Source: a bacterium
GTDB lineage: Bacteria > Pseudomonadota > Gammaproteobacteria > Burkholderiales > Burkholderiaceae_C
Reading direction: 5' to 3'
DNA: 64,000 bases
Assembly (NCBI GenBank): GCA_030824555.1
Contig: JAVBXK010000026.1
Coordinates: 62,001-126,000, forward strand
Part shown: positions 9,510 through 18,219 of the stretch, in pieces
How the letters are laid out: every line of letters begins with the position of its first letter
How positions within the stretch are numbered: the stretch's first letter is position 1
The notes under the pieces: generated by a model
Told to the model about the DNA's origin: nothing
What the model saw: the letters and a program-made list of their open reading frames with translations, nothing else
Databases searched by the model: none
Position numbers and translations under genes: made by a program

Positions 9510-9536
9510 TAAAGTTCGCAAACGCCACGCCGATAG
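9510..9536 (+). promoter_or_regulatory. Sigma-28 (FliA) promoter of flgM
   Basis: TAAAGTTC at 9510-9517, 11 nt, then GCCGATAG at 9529-9536. This matches the established FliA consensus TAAAGTTT-N11-GCCGATAA with one mismatch in each half. It lies 40 nt before the flgM ATG, so FliA would drive expression of its own anti-sigma factor, as in enteric bacteria. Confidence 0.93.
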
Positions 9537-9575
9537 TCTTTCCAAACCGCCCTGATTCAGGGCTTGGAGAGTGCG

Positions 9576-9908
9576 ATGAAACTTGACCTGATGTCCGAAA
9601 TCCAGACTGGTACACCCCCTGCAGGTGCAACCAAGCCTGTTGAACGCCCTGCAAATGGTGCAGTGGGCGGCGGCCGTCCTGCGGCCAAATCATCTGTCCC
9701 CAACCCGGCGGCGGCCAGTGGCGTGACCGTCACGCTGTCAGCTCAAAGCCAATCCGTTGAAGGCTCCAATGGCGATGTGGTGGACACAGGCAAGGTCGAA
9801 GCCATGAAGTCAGCCATTGCCAATGGCAGTTTCACCGTCAATGCAGAAGCCATTGCTGACAAGTTGATATCCAACGCAAGGGAAATGTTGACGGCTTCGC
9901 GCCGCTGA
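9576..9908 (+). CDS. flgM: Anti-sigma-28 factor FlgM
   Basis: 110 residues from ATG at 9576, preceded by GGAGAG at 9566-9571. Alternative start TTG at 9564 is less likely. The Ala/Pro/Gly-rich disordered N-terminal half and the C-terminal helices (VDTGKVEAMKSAIANGSFTV, NAEAIADKLISNAREML) are the FliA-binding part of FlgM. It holds FliA inactive until the hook is complete and FlgM is exported. It is followed after 17 nt by flgN. Confidence 0.92.
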   Translation: MKLDLMSEIQTGTPPAGATKPVERPANGAVGGGRPAAKSSVPNPAAASGVTVTLSAQSQSVEGSNGDVVDTGKVEAMKSAIANGSFTVNAEAIADKLISNAREMLTASRR

Positions 9909-9925
9909 TCGCTTATAACCTTGGC

Positions 9926-10285
9926 ATGACAACCAGAGCCCCCCTGTTTGAACTGTTGAACGCCAAACTGCAGGACATAGAGGCCGCGCTCCTGCAACAC
10001 CAGCCCGCATCCTTGGTAACGGCATGCCAAGCGCTTGCAGCAGCCATCAATGATGTGCAAGCCACCTCTCGCCCTGGCCCCGGGCAACCCAAAATGACAG
10101 AAGATGACGTGGTCGAGCTTGACCAGAAGCTCAAACACTTGCGTCAAGCCATTCTCCAGCAAGGTGCCGCCAACGACCGCATGCTGGCCGCCTTGTTGCC
10201 CAGCGAGTCCATGGGCGGCTATGGTGGGAAGTCAAACTTTGGCGGGTCACGCCGTTCGACTAACCTGAAGTCTTACCAAGTTTGA
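9926..10285 (+). CDS. flgN: Flagellar export chaperone FlgN
   Basis: 119 residues. It is mostly helical with heptad-like leucines (LFELLNAKLQDIEAALLQHQ; ELDQKLKHLRQAILQQGAAN) and ends SYQV. It matches FlgN in size, position after flgM, and the C-terminal NDRMLAALLP segment. FlgN delivers FlgK and FlgL to the export gate. Sequence conservation in this family is low, so position carries much of the weight. Confidence 0.88.
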   Translation: MTTRAPLFELLNAKLQDIEAALLQHQPASLVTACQALAAAINDVQATSRPGPGQPKMTEDDVVELDQKLKHLRQAILQQGAANDRMLAALLPSESMGGYGGKSNFGGSRRSTNLKSYQV

Positions 10286-10310
10286 CCCTGGCTGTACGGC
10301 TTGGCGGTAC

Positions 10311-10979
10311 TCAGACCAGCGGCATGTAGTCCGTCTGATAGGTGCGCGACCCCAAGTGAACTGGCTGCTGCTGTGTGTTCTGACCACTCAGAATGGCCTG
10401 CTCGAACGCCAGCAACTCATCCTGACTGATCGGCTCGTCCTGGCTGTGCCTGTCGTCGAGTTGCGTGTCCGGAAAATCGTCTGCCGTGCCCGGTACAGAC
10501 TTGTTGACGACAGACTTTCCGGTGTACGAAGACATTGCTGGCTCAGACACCGGTGGTGATTCAACCACCCGTGCCGTGCTCAGCTCCACGTGCTGCGCTG
10601 CCGATAATCCTTGCGACTCCAACCGCCAGTACACGTTGGATATTTTGACGCGATAGCGGCTTGTCGCTGTTTGCATTGCCTGCATCTCCATGACTTGCCA
10701 CTCGCCAGGAGAGTCCACCACCCGGCCCGCCAATTGCGGCACCAGATCCACCATCACAGCATAGCGGTGCCCACGTGAATCCAGTCGGGCCACGTTGAGT
10801 TTGTAACTCAGTGGCGGCAAGCCATGCTTGACCAGCACTTCGCGCATGGCTTCGAACACCATTTCCCGCCGGAAAGCCATGCGCTCTTCCAGCGTCATCA
10901 ACTTCTGTCCCGGTTGTTGCAACCCCATTGCCGAGTCATTCAAAGTCTTGCGACCCAACCAATTTTTCAACCAAGACAT
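10311..10979 (-). CDS. Conserved hypothetical protein next to flagellar genes
   Basis: 222 residues from ATG at 10979 (MSWLKNWLGRKTLND). The open frame extends to 11108, but the upstream stretch looks non-coding. The N-terminal half has a compact predicted alpha/beta segment (LEERMAFRREMVFEAMREVL, VARLDSRGHRYAVMVDLVPQ); the C-terminal half is polar and probably disordered (SQDEPISQDELLAFEQAIL). No signal peptide or membrane segment. I do not recognise the family. It converges with flgN. Confidence 0.75.
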   Translation of the reverse strand: MSWLKNWLGRKTLNDSAMGLQQPGQKLMTLEERMAFRREMVFEAMREVLVKHGLPPLSYKLNVARLDSRGHRYAVMVDLVPQLAGRVVDSPGEWQVMEMQAMQTATSRYRVKISNVYWRLESQGLSAAQHVELSTARVVESPPVSEPAMSSYTGKSVVNKSVPGTADDFPDTQLDDRHSQDEPISQDELLAFEQAILSGQNTQQQPVHLGSRTYQTDYMPLV

Positions 10980-11164
10980 GTCAACGTATCTCCTGAACAC
11001 GATAGCAGTGTGAGAGCGTGGCAGCCACACACCTCGCAGAGCATGGACATTTTGAAAGTGTAAGATGAAAAGCAACTTAAGTATCCGCCGGAAGACCCCA
11101 CACACCACCGGATGCCCGCAGGTATCATCAATTTAATTCTTTAACCCTCTGCCGCTTCACCACA

Positions 11165-11836
11165 TTGGACTCTGTGCTACCTTTTCTGAAAGCAATGGTG
11201 ATCGTCCCACTGACCCTGCTGCCCATCATCAACCCCTTGGGCGGAGCACCTGTGTTCATGGCGACCGCCGGGGGGCATGCTAACGTCGTTCCAAAACTGG
11301 CCAAGCAAGTGGCCATTAACTGCTTCACTGTGCTGGTGGTGTCCATGCTGGTGGGCACCTATGTACTGGATTTTTTTGGCATTTCCCTTCCCATTGTGCG
11401 TCTGGCCGGGGGATTGCTGGTTGCGGCAACGGGCTGGCGCATGCTCAACAGCAACGACGACGACGACGTTCGCAACGCCGTGGCACACAGCCAGTCGAGC
11501 CCATTGTCCGAGATGGATATCGTGCGTCGCAGCTTTTTCCCCATCACTTTTCCACTGACGACAGGGCCCGGTTCGATCGCTGCGGCCATTGCCTTGGGAG
11601 CCAAGCTGCCCAGCACGCCCGCCTTGTATGTGGTGGGCGCATTCGTGGCGCTGCTGGGCGCAGCCATCACAGCGCTCGTCATTTACGGGGTGTACCGCCA
11701 CTCTGCCGCACTGCTGGCAAGGTTGGGTGATATCGGCACACTGGTCATGATGCGGCTGGCCGCGTTCATCCTGCTGTGCATTGGCATCGAAATCATGTGG
11801 ACGGGCTGGACCGAGCTGAACCACATTGCAACCTGA
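11165..11836 (+). CDS. MarC family integral membrane protein
   Basis: 223 residues with about six hydrophobic segments. The MarC signature is near the N-terminus (VPLTLLPIINPLGGAPVFMA) and repeated in the second half (FFPITFPLTTGPGSIAAAIA), the internal duplication typical of MarC/UPF0056. There is no good ATG: TTG at 11165 is taken, and GTG at 11174 or ATG at 11195 are alternatives. MarC proteins are inner-membrane proteins of unsettled function; an older antibiotic-resistance link was not upheld. Confidence 0.88.
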   Translation: MDSVLPFLKAMVIVPLTLLPIINPLGGAPVFMATAGGHANVVPKLAKQVAINCFTVLVVSMLVGTYVLDFFGISLPIVRLAGGLLVAATGWRMLNSNDDDDVRNAVAHSQSSPLSEMDIVRRSFFPITFPLTTGPGSIAAAIALGAKLPSTPALYVVGAFVALLGAAITALVIYGVYRHSAALLARLGDIGTLVMMRLAAFILLCIGIEIMWTGWTELNHIAT

Positions 11837-11860
11837 GCACACCACCACAGGAGCCATGCA

Positions 11861-12349
11861 TTGAAAGCACCCCACTCTCACCTGACACTGCTGCTTGCTG
11901 CCTCATTGAGTCTTGCTGGAACTGTGGCACTCGCCGAGCAGGTCGGCGAAGTGAGCACCGTGTTCAAGTTTTTGGGGGCCAACCACAAGATCGTGGTCGA
12001 TGCCTATGACGACCCCAAGATCAACGGTGTGACGTGTTACGTGTCGCGTGCCAAAACAGGCGGCATTTCAGGCTCCCTGGGCCTGGCAGAAGACAAGGCC
12101 GAAGCATCCATTGCCTGCAGGCAGGTAGGCCCCATCTCATTTCAGGGCAAACCACTGAAAGAGCAGGAAGAAGTGTTCAGCGAGCGAATTTCGTTGGTAT
12201 TCAAGAAGCTGCGGGTCATTCGAATCGTTGACGCCCAACGCCACACGCTGGTTTACCTGACCTATTCCGACCGCGTCATCGAAGGATCGCCACAGAACAG
12301 CGTGACCGCCGTGCCGTTGGGGTCAGGCGTGACCATTCCCATGAAATGA
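11861..12349 (+). CDS. creA: CreA family periplasmic protein
   Basis: 162 residues. A signal peptide ends TVALAEQ. The core VGEVSTVFKFLGANHKIVVD, DPKINGVTCYVSRAKTGGIS and SIACRQVGPIS is diagnostic of CreA, with two Cys likely disulfide-bonded. Function is unknown. The start is TTG at 11861: the upstream ATG at 11856 is followed by CAT TGA and cannot be used, while CAGGAG at 11848-11853 is well spaced for the TTG. It is 24 nt after marC and likely co-transcribed. Confidence 0.9.
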   Translation: MKAPHSHLTLLLAASLSLAGTVALAEQVGEVSTVFKFLGANHKIVVDAYDDPKINGVTCYVSRAKTGGISGSLGLAEDKAEASIACRQVGPISFQGKPLKEQEEVFSERISLVFKKLRVIRIVDAQRHTLVYLTYSDRVIEGSPQNSVTAVPLGSGVTIPMK

Positions 12350-12381
12350 GGCTGCCAACCTGTCAGGGTTGGCAGCCTTTT
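12350..12381 (+). terminator. Rho-independent terminator of marC-creA
   Basis: GGCTGCCAACC (12350-12360), a short loop, then GGTTGGCAGCC and TTTT, beginning directly after the creA stop. It separates creA from convergent ccoG. Confidence 0.88.
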
Positions 12382-12448
12382 GGTCAGTGAGCAGTGGCTG
12401 AAGCATCAGCCACTGCACGGTCAGGCGGGGCACAGCCCCACTTTGGCA

Positions 12449-13885
12449 TCACCGTGGCACGATGAACACGGCTTTTTCATCCACACCGTGCGGACTTTCA
12501 CCTGTTGACTTGATGCCAAAGCGAATCGGGTGCGAACCAGGTTCAACGGCATCAGGTGGCACCTGCACCCGCACAGCCATGCCACGCAATTCAGTTGGCA
12601 ACACGTCAATGGTGGACTCCGATGCCAGTTTGACACCTTTGACACCTTCCACCGTGATGGCATAGGTCTGTTTGGTCTCTGTCGCGTTCATGACTTGCAG
12701 GCGATACACGTTCTCTATGTACCCCTGCTCGACGATGCGGGCCAGCGTCCCGCGGTCGCGAATGACGTCCACTTTCAACGGCACGCGCATGTACAAACTG
12801 ATGCCCAATGCCACGCAGATGGCAGCCAGAATACCCGTGTATACCAACACACGTGGGCGCAACGCACGACGGATCATTTGCTGGGTGGACCACCCGTTGG
12901 ATATACCGTTTTGGGTGGAATACTTGATCAAACCTTTGGCGTAACCCACCTTCTCCATGACCTCGTCGCAGGTGTCGATACAAGCACCACAACCGATGCA
13001 CTCGTATTGCAAGCCTTTACGGATATCGATACCTGTCGGGCACACCTGCACGCACAGCGAGCAATCGACGCACGACCCCAAACCCAGTGCCTTGGGGTCA
13101 GCTTTTTTGGACCGTGCTCCACGGGGTTCACCGCGTTTTTCGTCATAGGTGACGATCATCGTGTCTTTGTCAAACATGGCACTCTGGAAGCGGGCGTAAG
13201 GACACATGTACTTGCACACCTGTTCGCGCATGAAGCCTGCATTGCCATATGTGGCAAAACCATAGAAAAACACCCAGAAGGTCTGCCACGGCCCCAGACT
13301 GAGCGCCCATGTCAGCAACATCAGCTCTTTGATGGGGGTGAAATAGCCCACGAAGGTGAAACCCGTCCACAGCGAGAACGCAATCCACGCCGAGTGCTTT
13401 GCTGTCTTGCGACCGAATTTGGTCGCAGACAGTTCACTTTTATCCAAGCGCATCCGCGCAGAGCGGTCACCCTCTGTTTTCTTCTCAAACCACATGAAGA
13501 TCTCGGTGTACACGGTTTGCGGGCATGCATAGCCACACCACAGACGCCCCGCCACCGCCGTGAACAAGAACAGTGCCAGCGCAGCAATCACCAGCAGGCC
13601 CGCCAGATAGATCAAGTCTTGCGGGTAAAGCACCAAGCCGAATATGTAGAAACGGCGCGCTTCCAAGTCAAACAGCACCGCCTGACGCGAATTCCAGTCC
13701 AGCCATGGCAGACCATAAAACACGATCTGGGTGATCCATACCAGCGCCCAGCGCCACTTTGAAAAAAAGCCATTGACCGCTTTGGTGTAGATGGCTTGGC
13801 CAGACTGGTACAGGGATACCAGGACTTCATGCGGCTCAGCCGCCTTGCTGTCCTCGGTGGATGGGGGCGTGGGACTTTGATTCAT
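12449..13885 (-). CDS. ccoG: Cytochrome c oxidase accessory protein CcoG (FixG/RdxA), ferredoxin-type
   Basis: 478 residues from ATG at 13885. The upstream extension of the open frame has no family similarity. It has N-terminal membrane segments (WALVWITQIVFYGLPWLDW onward), CGYACPQTVYTEIFMWFE, and two 4Fe-4S clusters (GSCVDCSLCVQVCPTGIDI and YECIGCGACIDTCDEVM). A later membrane span (VLVYTGILAAICVALGISLY) is followed by a periplasmic Ig-like C-terminus. CcoG is involved in copper handling during assembly of cbb3-type oxidases. The ccoNOQP genes usually nearby are not in this window. Confidence 0.95.
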   Translation of the reverse strand: MNQSPTPPSTEDSKAAEPHEVLVSLYQSGQAIYTKAVNGFFSKWRWALVWITQIVFYGLPWLDWNSRQAVLFDLEARRFYIFGLVLYPQDLIYLAGLLVIAALALFLFTAVAGRLWCGYACPQTVYTEIFMWFEKKTEGDRSARMRLDKSELSATKFGRKTAKHSAWIAFSLWTGFTFVGYFTPIKELMLLTWALSLGPWQTFWVFFYGFATYGNAGFMREQVCKYMCPYARFQSAMFDKDTMIVTYDEKRGEPRGARSKKADPKALGLGSCVDCSLCVQVCPTGIDIRKGLQYECIGCGACIDTCDEVMEKVGYAKGLIKYSTQNGISNGWSTQQMIRRALRPRVLVYTGILAAICVALGISLYMRVPLKVDVIRDRGTLARIVEQGYIENVYRLQVMNATETKQTYAITVEGVKGVKLASESTIDVLPTELRGMAVRVQVPPDAVEPGSHPIRFGIKSTGESPHGVDEKAVFIVPR

Positions 13886-14494
13886 GGTGCAAGCATAGGA
13901 TGGAACTGCGCTATTGTTTCCAATTTCCGTGCCAACCCGTACCGATATGGTCAAACAACCCACATTTGGGCAGCAGCCTTGTGATTGCAGGGCAAACCGA
14001 TGGGCACAGGCGCATGGGTATCCAGTCAATGCGCCCTCACACCGCCAACTGGCTGGAGCCCATCCCGCCAAGTGGCAGTCATCATGCCACTTATGACAGT
14101 CATCAGTCAGCGGCTGACAGTCTCATGGCATGTCGACCTCCAACTCTGCCAAACCTTGCACCTGCCAACTGTGCTTGCCCCGGTGCCAGCATGGCAGCTA
14201 AAGTGGCCCACCCGTTGAACTGACCGGGAAAGAGAAAGAGTAGACCGGCGCATGCGGCCACCCTGCATGACCGTACGCCAAACCGTACCTGCTGCTTGCA
14301 ACATGTGCCCCCCTGAAGCGCATGTGTGTGGATGCGCATCGCAGACAGCTGCCTGCGCCACACCACCAACCGCAGGGGGAGGCACCCAAGTTCACTGACC
14401 TGACACCAGCAGCAGATGACCCCGCAATGTGGAGGGGTGGGTATGGGTGATGACCGAGGGACTCACAGGCCCCCGTGTCGGCGCAGTCAGCGCA
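13886..14494. other. 609-nt stretch without a convincing gene
   Basis: It lies between the ccoG start and the hemerythrin-like stop. Open frames here lack start signals and family features. A stretch at about 14310-14385 (CCCCCCTGAAGCGCATG ... CGCAGGGGGAGG) pairs at its ends and looks like a degenerate palindromic intergenic repeat. No tRNA or clear promoter was recognised. Confidence 0.5.
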
Positions 14495-15031
14495 TCAAAC
14501 GTAGCCCACCACGCCAGGGGTGTGCCGCAAGTGCAACGCCAGCGCCAACGCGTCCATGCGGTTGGCATGCCTGCTCAGGATCGCGTAGGCCTGCGGCAGG
14601 TACTCCGCCTCTTCAAACCGGGCATGCGCGGCATATTGGGTCACCAATTTTTCCACTGCAGCAGCATCCAGATCGCTGTCCTGCCCTTTTGCCACCCGCT
14701 TCAACCCAGGCTCCAGCTTTTTCCACTGGGTCTCCAAGTCACGGTGCTCTTGGGTCAGGCGTTCGGCAACGGCTTTGAGCCGGTCGCGTTCTTCTCCGGC
14801 CTGGGCACTGGCCTGCACAGCAGGGAACAGCTCGCGCTCTTCCTCTGAATGGTGTTCAAAAATCGCTTCACGGAAAAAGTCGAGCGCCTCTTGCGCAGTC
14901 TGGCGCGCACGGGTAGCTGCATCCAGCAGGCCCGGCAAGCCCTGCAGATGGTCCAATTTGATCAGGATGCCTGCATGGCAGTTCGAAAAGTCCTGAATGG
15001 GAGTGGCTGTGTTGGCGTCAGATGTGGTCAT
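14495..15031 (-). CDS. Hemerythrin-like (HHE) domain protein
   Basis: 178 residues, all-helical. Candidate iron ligands follow the HHE pattern: H19 and H28 (SNCHAGILIKLDH), H60/H61 with E64/E65 (IFEHHSEEERELF), H96 (EHRDLE) and H136 with E140/E141 (AAHARFEEAEY). Such proteins bind a di-iron centre and have been linked to oxygen, NO or iron-sulfur stress sensing. No partner gene is evident; it is separated from the FAD protein by 199 nt. Confidence 0.85.
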   Translation of the reverse strand: MTTSDANTATPIQDFSNCHAGILIKLDHLQGLPGLLDAATRARQTAQEALDFFREAIFEHHSEEERELFPAVQASAQAGEERDRLKAVAERLTQEHRDLETQWKKLEPGLKRVAKGQDSDLDAAAVEKLVTQYAAHARFEEAEYLPQAYAILSRHANRMDALALALHLRHTPGVVGYV

Positions 15032-15230
15032 GTTGTCTCGATTTGTCTGGATGCACCCAATGCGGGAAACGCGGATTGTGGCCGATGCGGAAAATGGGAG
15101 TCTCTGCGGTAGCTGGCAACCCGCCCTTGATCCACATCAAGAAAAAATGCACTTTTGCATACCCACCCATGATGGTCTCCTGCCCCAGGGGGAGGAAGCG
15201 GCCTGAGTGTCCTTGGCCCAGACACCTGTC

Positions 15231-16433
15231 TCAGCCAGCTTGCCCAGGTGCTGCCGAGTGCCACAGGCGCTGAGGGTCCAGTATGGCCGGGGTCAACCCG
15301 AATGCAACAAGGTGAGCGGGCAGCACACCGTCCAGAATCAACGCCGCGCACGCTTCGCCCATGGCGGGTGCCGTCTGAATGCCATACCCACCTTGCCCGG
15401 CCAACCAGAAGAACCCTTGGGCCTGCGCATCGAAACCGCCCACCAGGCTGTGGTCAGACACGAACGAACGCAGCCCCGCCCACGTGTGCGCAGGCCGGCG
15501 TATGGACAGGGTCGTGACCGATTCCAGTCGGTGCACGCCCAGTGCCACGTCCCATTCCTCGGGCTGAACGTCTTGCGGTGCACACGCATCGGCATTGGCA
15601 GGCGAGGCCAGCAGCATGCCTGCATCGGGCTTGAAGTACCACGCCTCTGATGCGCTGTAGACCATGGGCCATGCGGCCACATCCAGTCCCTGTTCGGGCG
15701 CAAACGTGAACGCCGTGCGCCGGTAGGGCACCAGGCCAATGGCGCGTGCGCCAGCCAGCGCGCCCACCTCGTCGGCCCAGGCGCCTGCGGCGTTCACCAC
15801 CACCGGGGCGACCCAATCGCCCGTCGACGTGCTCACGTGCCATGCGTTGCCCACGCGGCGCAAACTTTGCACATCTGCATTGCAAACCACCCGCCCGCCG
15901 TGGCGGCGAAGGCCTTTCAAAAACCCCTGGTGGATGGCATGCACATCCAGATCGGCGGCATCGGGTTCAAACACAGCGCCGCCCACGCATTCGGGCCTGA
16001 GAACGGGCACTTTGGCGCACGCCTGGGCAGAGGTGAGGCGCTCGTAGCGCACACCTGACCGCTGGAGCACGGCCACGTGCGCATCGAGTGCGGCCAACTC
16101 GTCGGGTGTGGCCACCATCATGGCACCACGACGCACCATCAACGGGTGATCGGCAAAACTCTCAGGCGGGGACTGAAAAAACGCCCTGCTGGCCAGCGTG
16201 AGGGCGCGCACCTGCTCGCTGCCGTAAGCCTCCAGGTACATGGCTGCAGACCGGCCTGTGGTGTGGTAGCCCGGCTGAGACTCGCGCTCCAGCACCAGCA
16301 CCCGGCTCCGCTGGGCCAATCCATACGCTACAGAGGCCCCTGCCATGCCTGCGCCGATGACGATGACGTCATACGCCTCCGGGTGCTGCTGATGCTGCGG
16401 ATCGAGAGTGGATTGGGGGAGTGAATCAGACAT
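15231..16433 (-). CDS. FAD-dependent amino-acid/amine oxidoreductase (DAO family)
   Basis: 400 residues. An N-terminal FAD-binding Rossmann motif (YDVIVIGAGMAGASVAYGLA) is followed by the ribose-binding LVLERES, and the motif YHTTGRSAAMYLEAYG is typical of DadA/glycine-oxidase-like enzymes. A C-terminal FAD contact lies in GQGGYGIQTAPAMG. It probably oxidises a C-N bond of an amino acid or secondary amine. It is the last gene of the minus-strand carrier-protein operon, 49 nt after the hydrolase, so a role in the same pathway is possible but unproven. Confidence 0.85.
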   Translation of the reverse strand: MSDSLPQSTLDPQHQQHPEAYDVIVIGAGMAGASVAYGLAQRSRVLVLERESQPGYHTTGRSAAMYLEAYGSEQVRALTLASRAFFQSPPESFADHPLMVRRGAMMVATPDELAALDAHVAVLQRSGVRYERLTSAQACAKVPVLRPECVGGAVFEPDAADLDVHAIHQGFLKGLRRHGGRVVCNADVQSLRRVGNAWHVSTSTGDWVAPVVVNAAGAWADEVGALAGARAIGLVPYRRTAFTFAPEQGLDVAAWPMVYSASEAWYFKPDAGMLLASPANADACAPQDVQPEEWDVALGVHRLESVTTLSIRRPAHTWAGLRSFVSDHSLVGGFDAQAQGFFWLAGQGGYGIQTAPAMGEACAALILDGVLPAHLVAFGLTPAILDPQRLWHSAAPGQAG

Positions 16434-16442
16434 AAAAATAAA

Positions 16443-16490
16443 ATAGCGAACTATTCAATAAATAAAAGCGACACAAGCACTTTTAACTGA
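16443..16490 (+). repeat. ATAGC-family small repeat
   Basis: Begins ATAGCGAACTATTCAATAAA, then AAAAGCGACACAAGCACTTT and TAACTGA. It is a good reference copy: the elements at 28448, 28509, 36015 and 62586 align along its whole length. It lies between the hydrolase and FAD genes and supplies the hydrolase stop codon. Confidence 0.75.
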
Positions 16491-18219
16491 GTTTTTCGCA
16501 CAGTAACCGGATTTCAACCATCAGGAAGTCTCGCGATGCTGGCGTGGTCAGCACGTGATCGGCGCCTGGCACAACCTGCAACCGGGTACCCGCAAGCGCC
16601 AGAAAGCGCCTCCCGTCAAGACCGACATACGCGGCGAACTCGTCTCGCCCTCCGTCGTCTTCGCTGTACAGCACGGTCACGTGTGTGCCGCGCCTGGCCA
16701 TCAGGGCAAAACTGCCGGGGATGGTGTCGGGCCGACGCGACTCTGGGTAAGTGGACGACGCTGTCCGCACCCTGCCCGCCTGGATACCACCCCACACAGC
16801 CTGGGCCATGCGCGCCGCCTTGTTACGCCAGCTTTGTGCGAACTTGCCTGCGATGAGCCTCACATTCACTTCGCCCCGCAGCACACGGGCCCAGGTGTCG
16901 GGCCTGAAAAGCAGCCGACGGTAGGCTTGCGTTGACTTGCTGTTGACGCGCATTGCTGCCTCAAGCGACATGCCCTCGCGCCAGACAAACCGCTGCACAT
17001 TGGCCAGCAGCAGGCCGCAGACACGCTCATCCACCACCGCCTGCCGAAACGCTGCATAGCCACCGCTGCACACACCCACCACCACCAGCGGCCGCTGCGC
17101 ACCCACCCGTGCCTGCACGTGGGTGAACACGGCCGCCAGCTGTGGCAGCGCCACGTCGTTGTACAGAATTTCCGCGGGCGGGTCGGGCAAGGGCAAGCTG
17201 TCGCCAATGCCTGCCAAGTCAACACGCAAACTGGCCACACCTTCGCGCGCCAGCTGGCGCGCCATGGTGACTGTGCCGCCTGCCCAACCGGTATGCGGGT
17301 TGCGCCCAGTGTTGCAAAACACCACCACCGGTGGACGGTGCACATCCACCGGCTCGGTCCAGACGGCGGCCAATGGCACCTGAGCGGGCAACAGGCAGCC
17401 ATGCTCAGTGAACGTGCCACCCGACAGATCCGCGACGTGGGCGGCGCGCACACCCCCAACCGCATCGTCAGGCGGGCCACTGCCCCACCAACCGCTCACA
17501 GCGTCCCACAGTGCCGTGGGAGCCTGGCTGGTGACCGTGTTGCCGATATGTGCCGTCAGGTCACCGTAGGGTGAGGTAATCACCTCAACCCGTGCAGGCC
17601 ACCCATTCAAAAACGCATCCATCGCCTTGCCGCCCTGCGCTACCCCCAGGAACAACCGGTCCACGGGTGGTGCAGCGTCTGTCGTCAGGTCTGCCTGCCT
17701 GAGCGACGCCAGCAAGGGTGCACTCCAACGCAAATCACTGACATCCAGCGAGTCATCCGGGCCCGGTACGCCCATGGCTTTGAGTTCGCGCACGTGCTGT
17801 TTACCCTGCAGCACAGGTGCCAGCAGGGCCAGGCTGCTCAACCGGTCGGGCGTATCGGCCAGAGCATGTGCCACATGGCCCGCCACCAGGCCACCCAGGC
17901 GCAAGCCCAGGGCCCCCACCTGCCGGGCACCACTCCAACCCTTCAAGGCTTTGACGGCCGACACACCAGCTGCCAGCCACTGCGCCCACAGGTCGGGTTG
18001 GTCGAATTCACCCAGCGCATCGCCCGTGCCGGGCAAATCAAACCGCAACACGGGGTGGCCCTGTTGGGCCAGCCGATCGGCCAGGCATGCCAGGCTGTGG
18101 CGTGTGCACAGGTCTTCCACGCCATGGGCGTTGAAAAACACACAGGCCTCGCGCTGCGGCGTGCCATCGGGCGGCAGATACAGCCAACCACGCATGCCGT
18201 CCCAAGCAACAGTTATCAC
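16483..18219 (-). CDS. Tandem two-domain alpha/beta hydrolase of the carrier-protein operon
   Basis: 578 residues, about twice a single hydrolase. Domain 1 (about 1-270) has an elbow-like GLRLGG at 105-110 in which the nucleophile position is Leu108, so it may be inactive. Domain 2 (about 285-578) restarts with VVVFCNTGRNPHTGWAGG and has VGVCSGG with candidate nucleophile Ser385, acids Asp521/Asp522 (YSEDDGG) and His555 (GADH). The GTG start at 18219 overlaps the TGA of the preceding gene (GTGA). In a carrier-protein pathway a thioesterase-like or acyl-transfer role is plausible; this is inference. The domain pairing resembles the exosortase-associated hydrolase group. Confidence 0.8.
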   Translation of the reverse strand: MITVAWDGMRGWLYLPPDGTPQREACVFFNAHGVEDLCTRHSLACLADRLAQQGHPVLRFDLPGTGDALGEFDQPDLWAQWLAAGVSAVKALKGWSGARQVGALGLRLGGLVAGHVAHALADTPDRLSSLALLAPVLQGKQHVRELKAMGVPGPDDSLDVSDLRWSAPLLASLRQADLTTDAAPPVDRLFLGVAQGGKAMDAFLNGWPARVEVITSPYGDLTAHIGNTVTSQAPTALWDAVSGWWGSGPPDDAVGGVRAAHVADLSGGTFTEHGCLLPAQVPLAAVWTEPVDVHRPPVVVFCNTGRNPHTGWAGGTVTMARQLAREGVASLRVDLAGIGDSLPLPDPPAEILYNDVALPQLAAVFTHVQARVGAQRPLVVVGVCSGGYAAFRQAVVDERVCGLLLANVQRFVWREGMSLEAAMRVNSKSTQAYRRLLFRPDTWARVLRGEVNVRLIAGKFAQSWRNKAARMAQAVWGGIQAGRVRTASSTYPESRRPDTIPGSFALMARRGTHVTVLYSEDDGGRDEFAAYVGLDGRRFLALAGTRLQVVPGADHVLTTPASRDFLMVEIRLLCEKLS

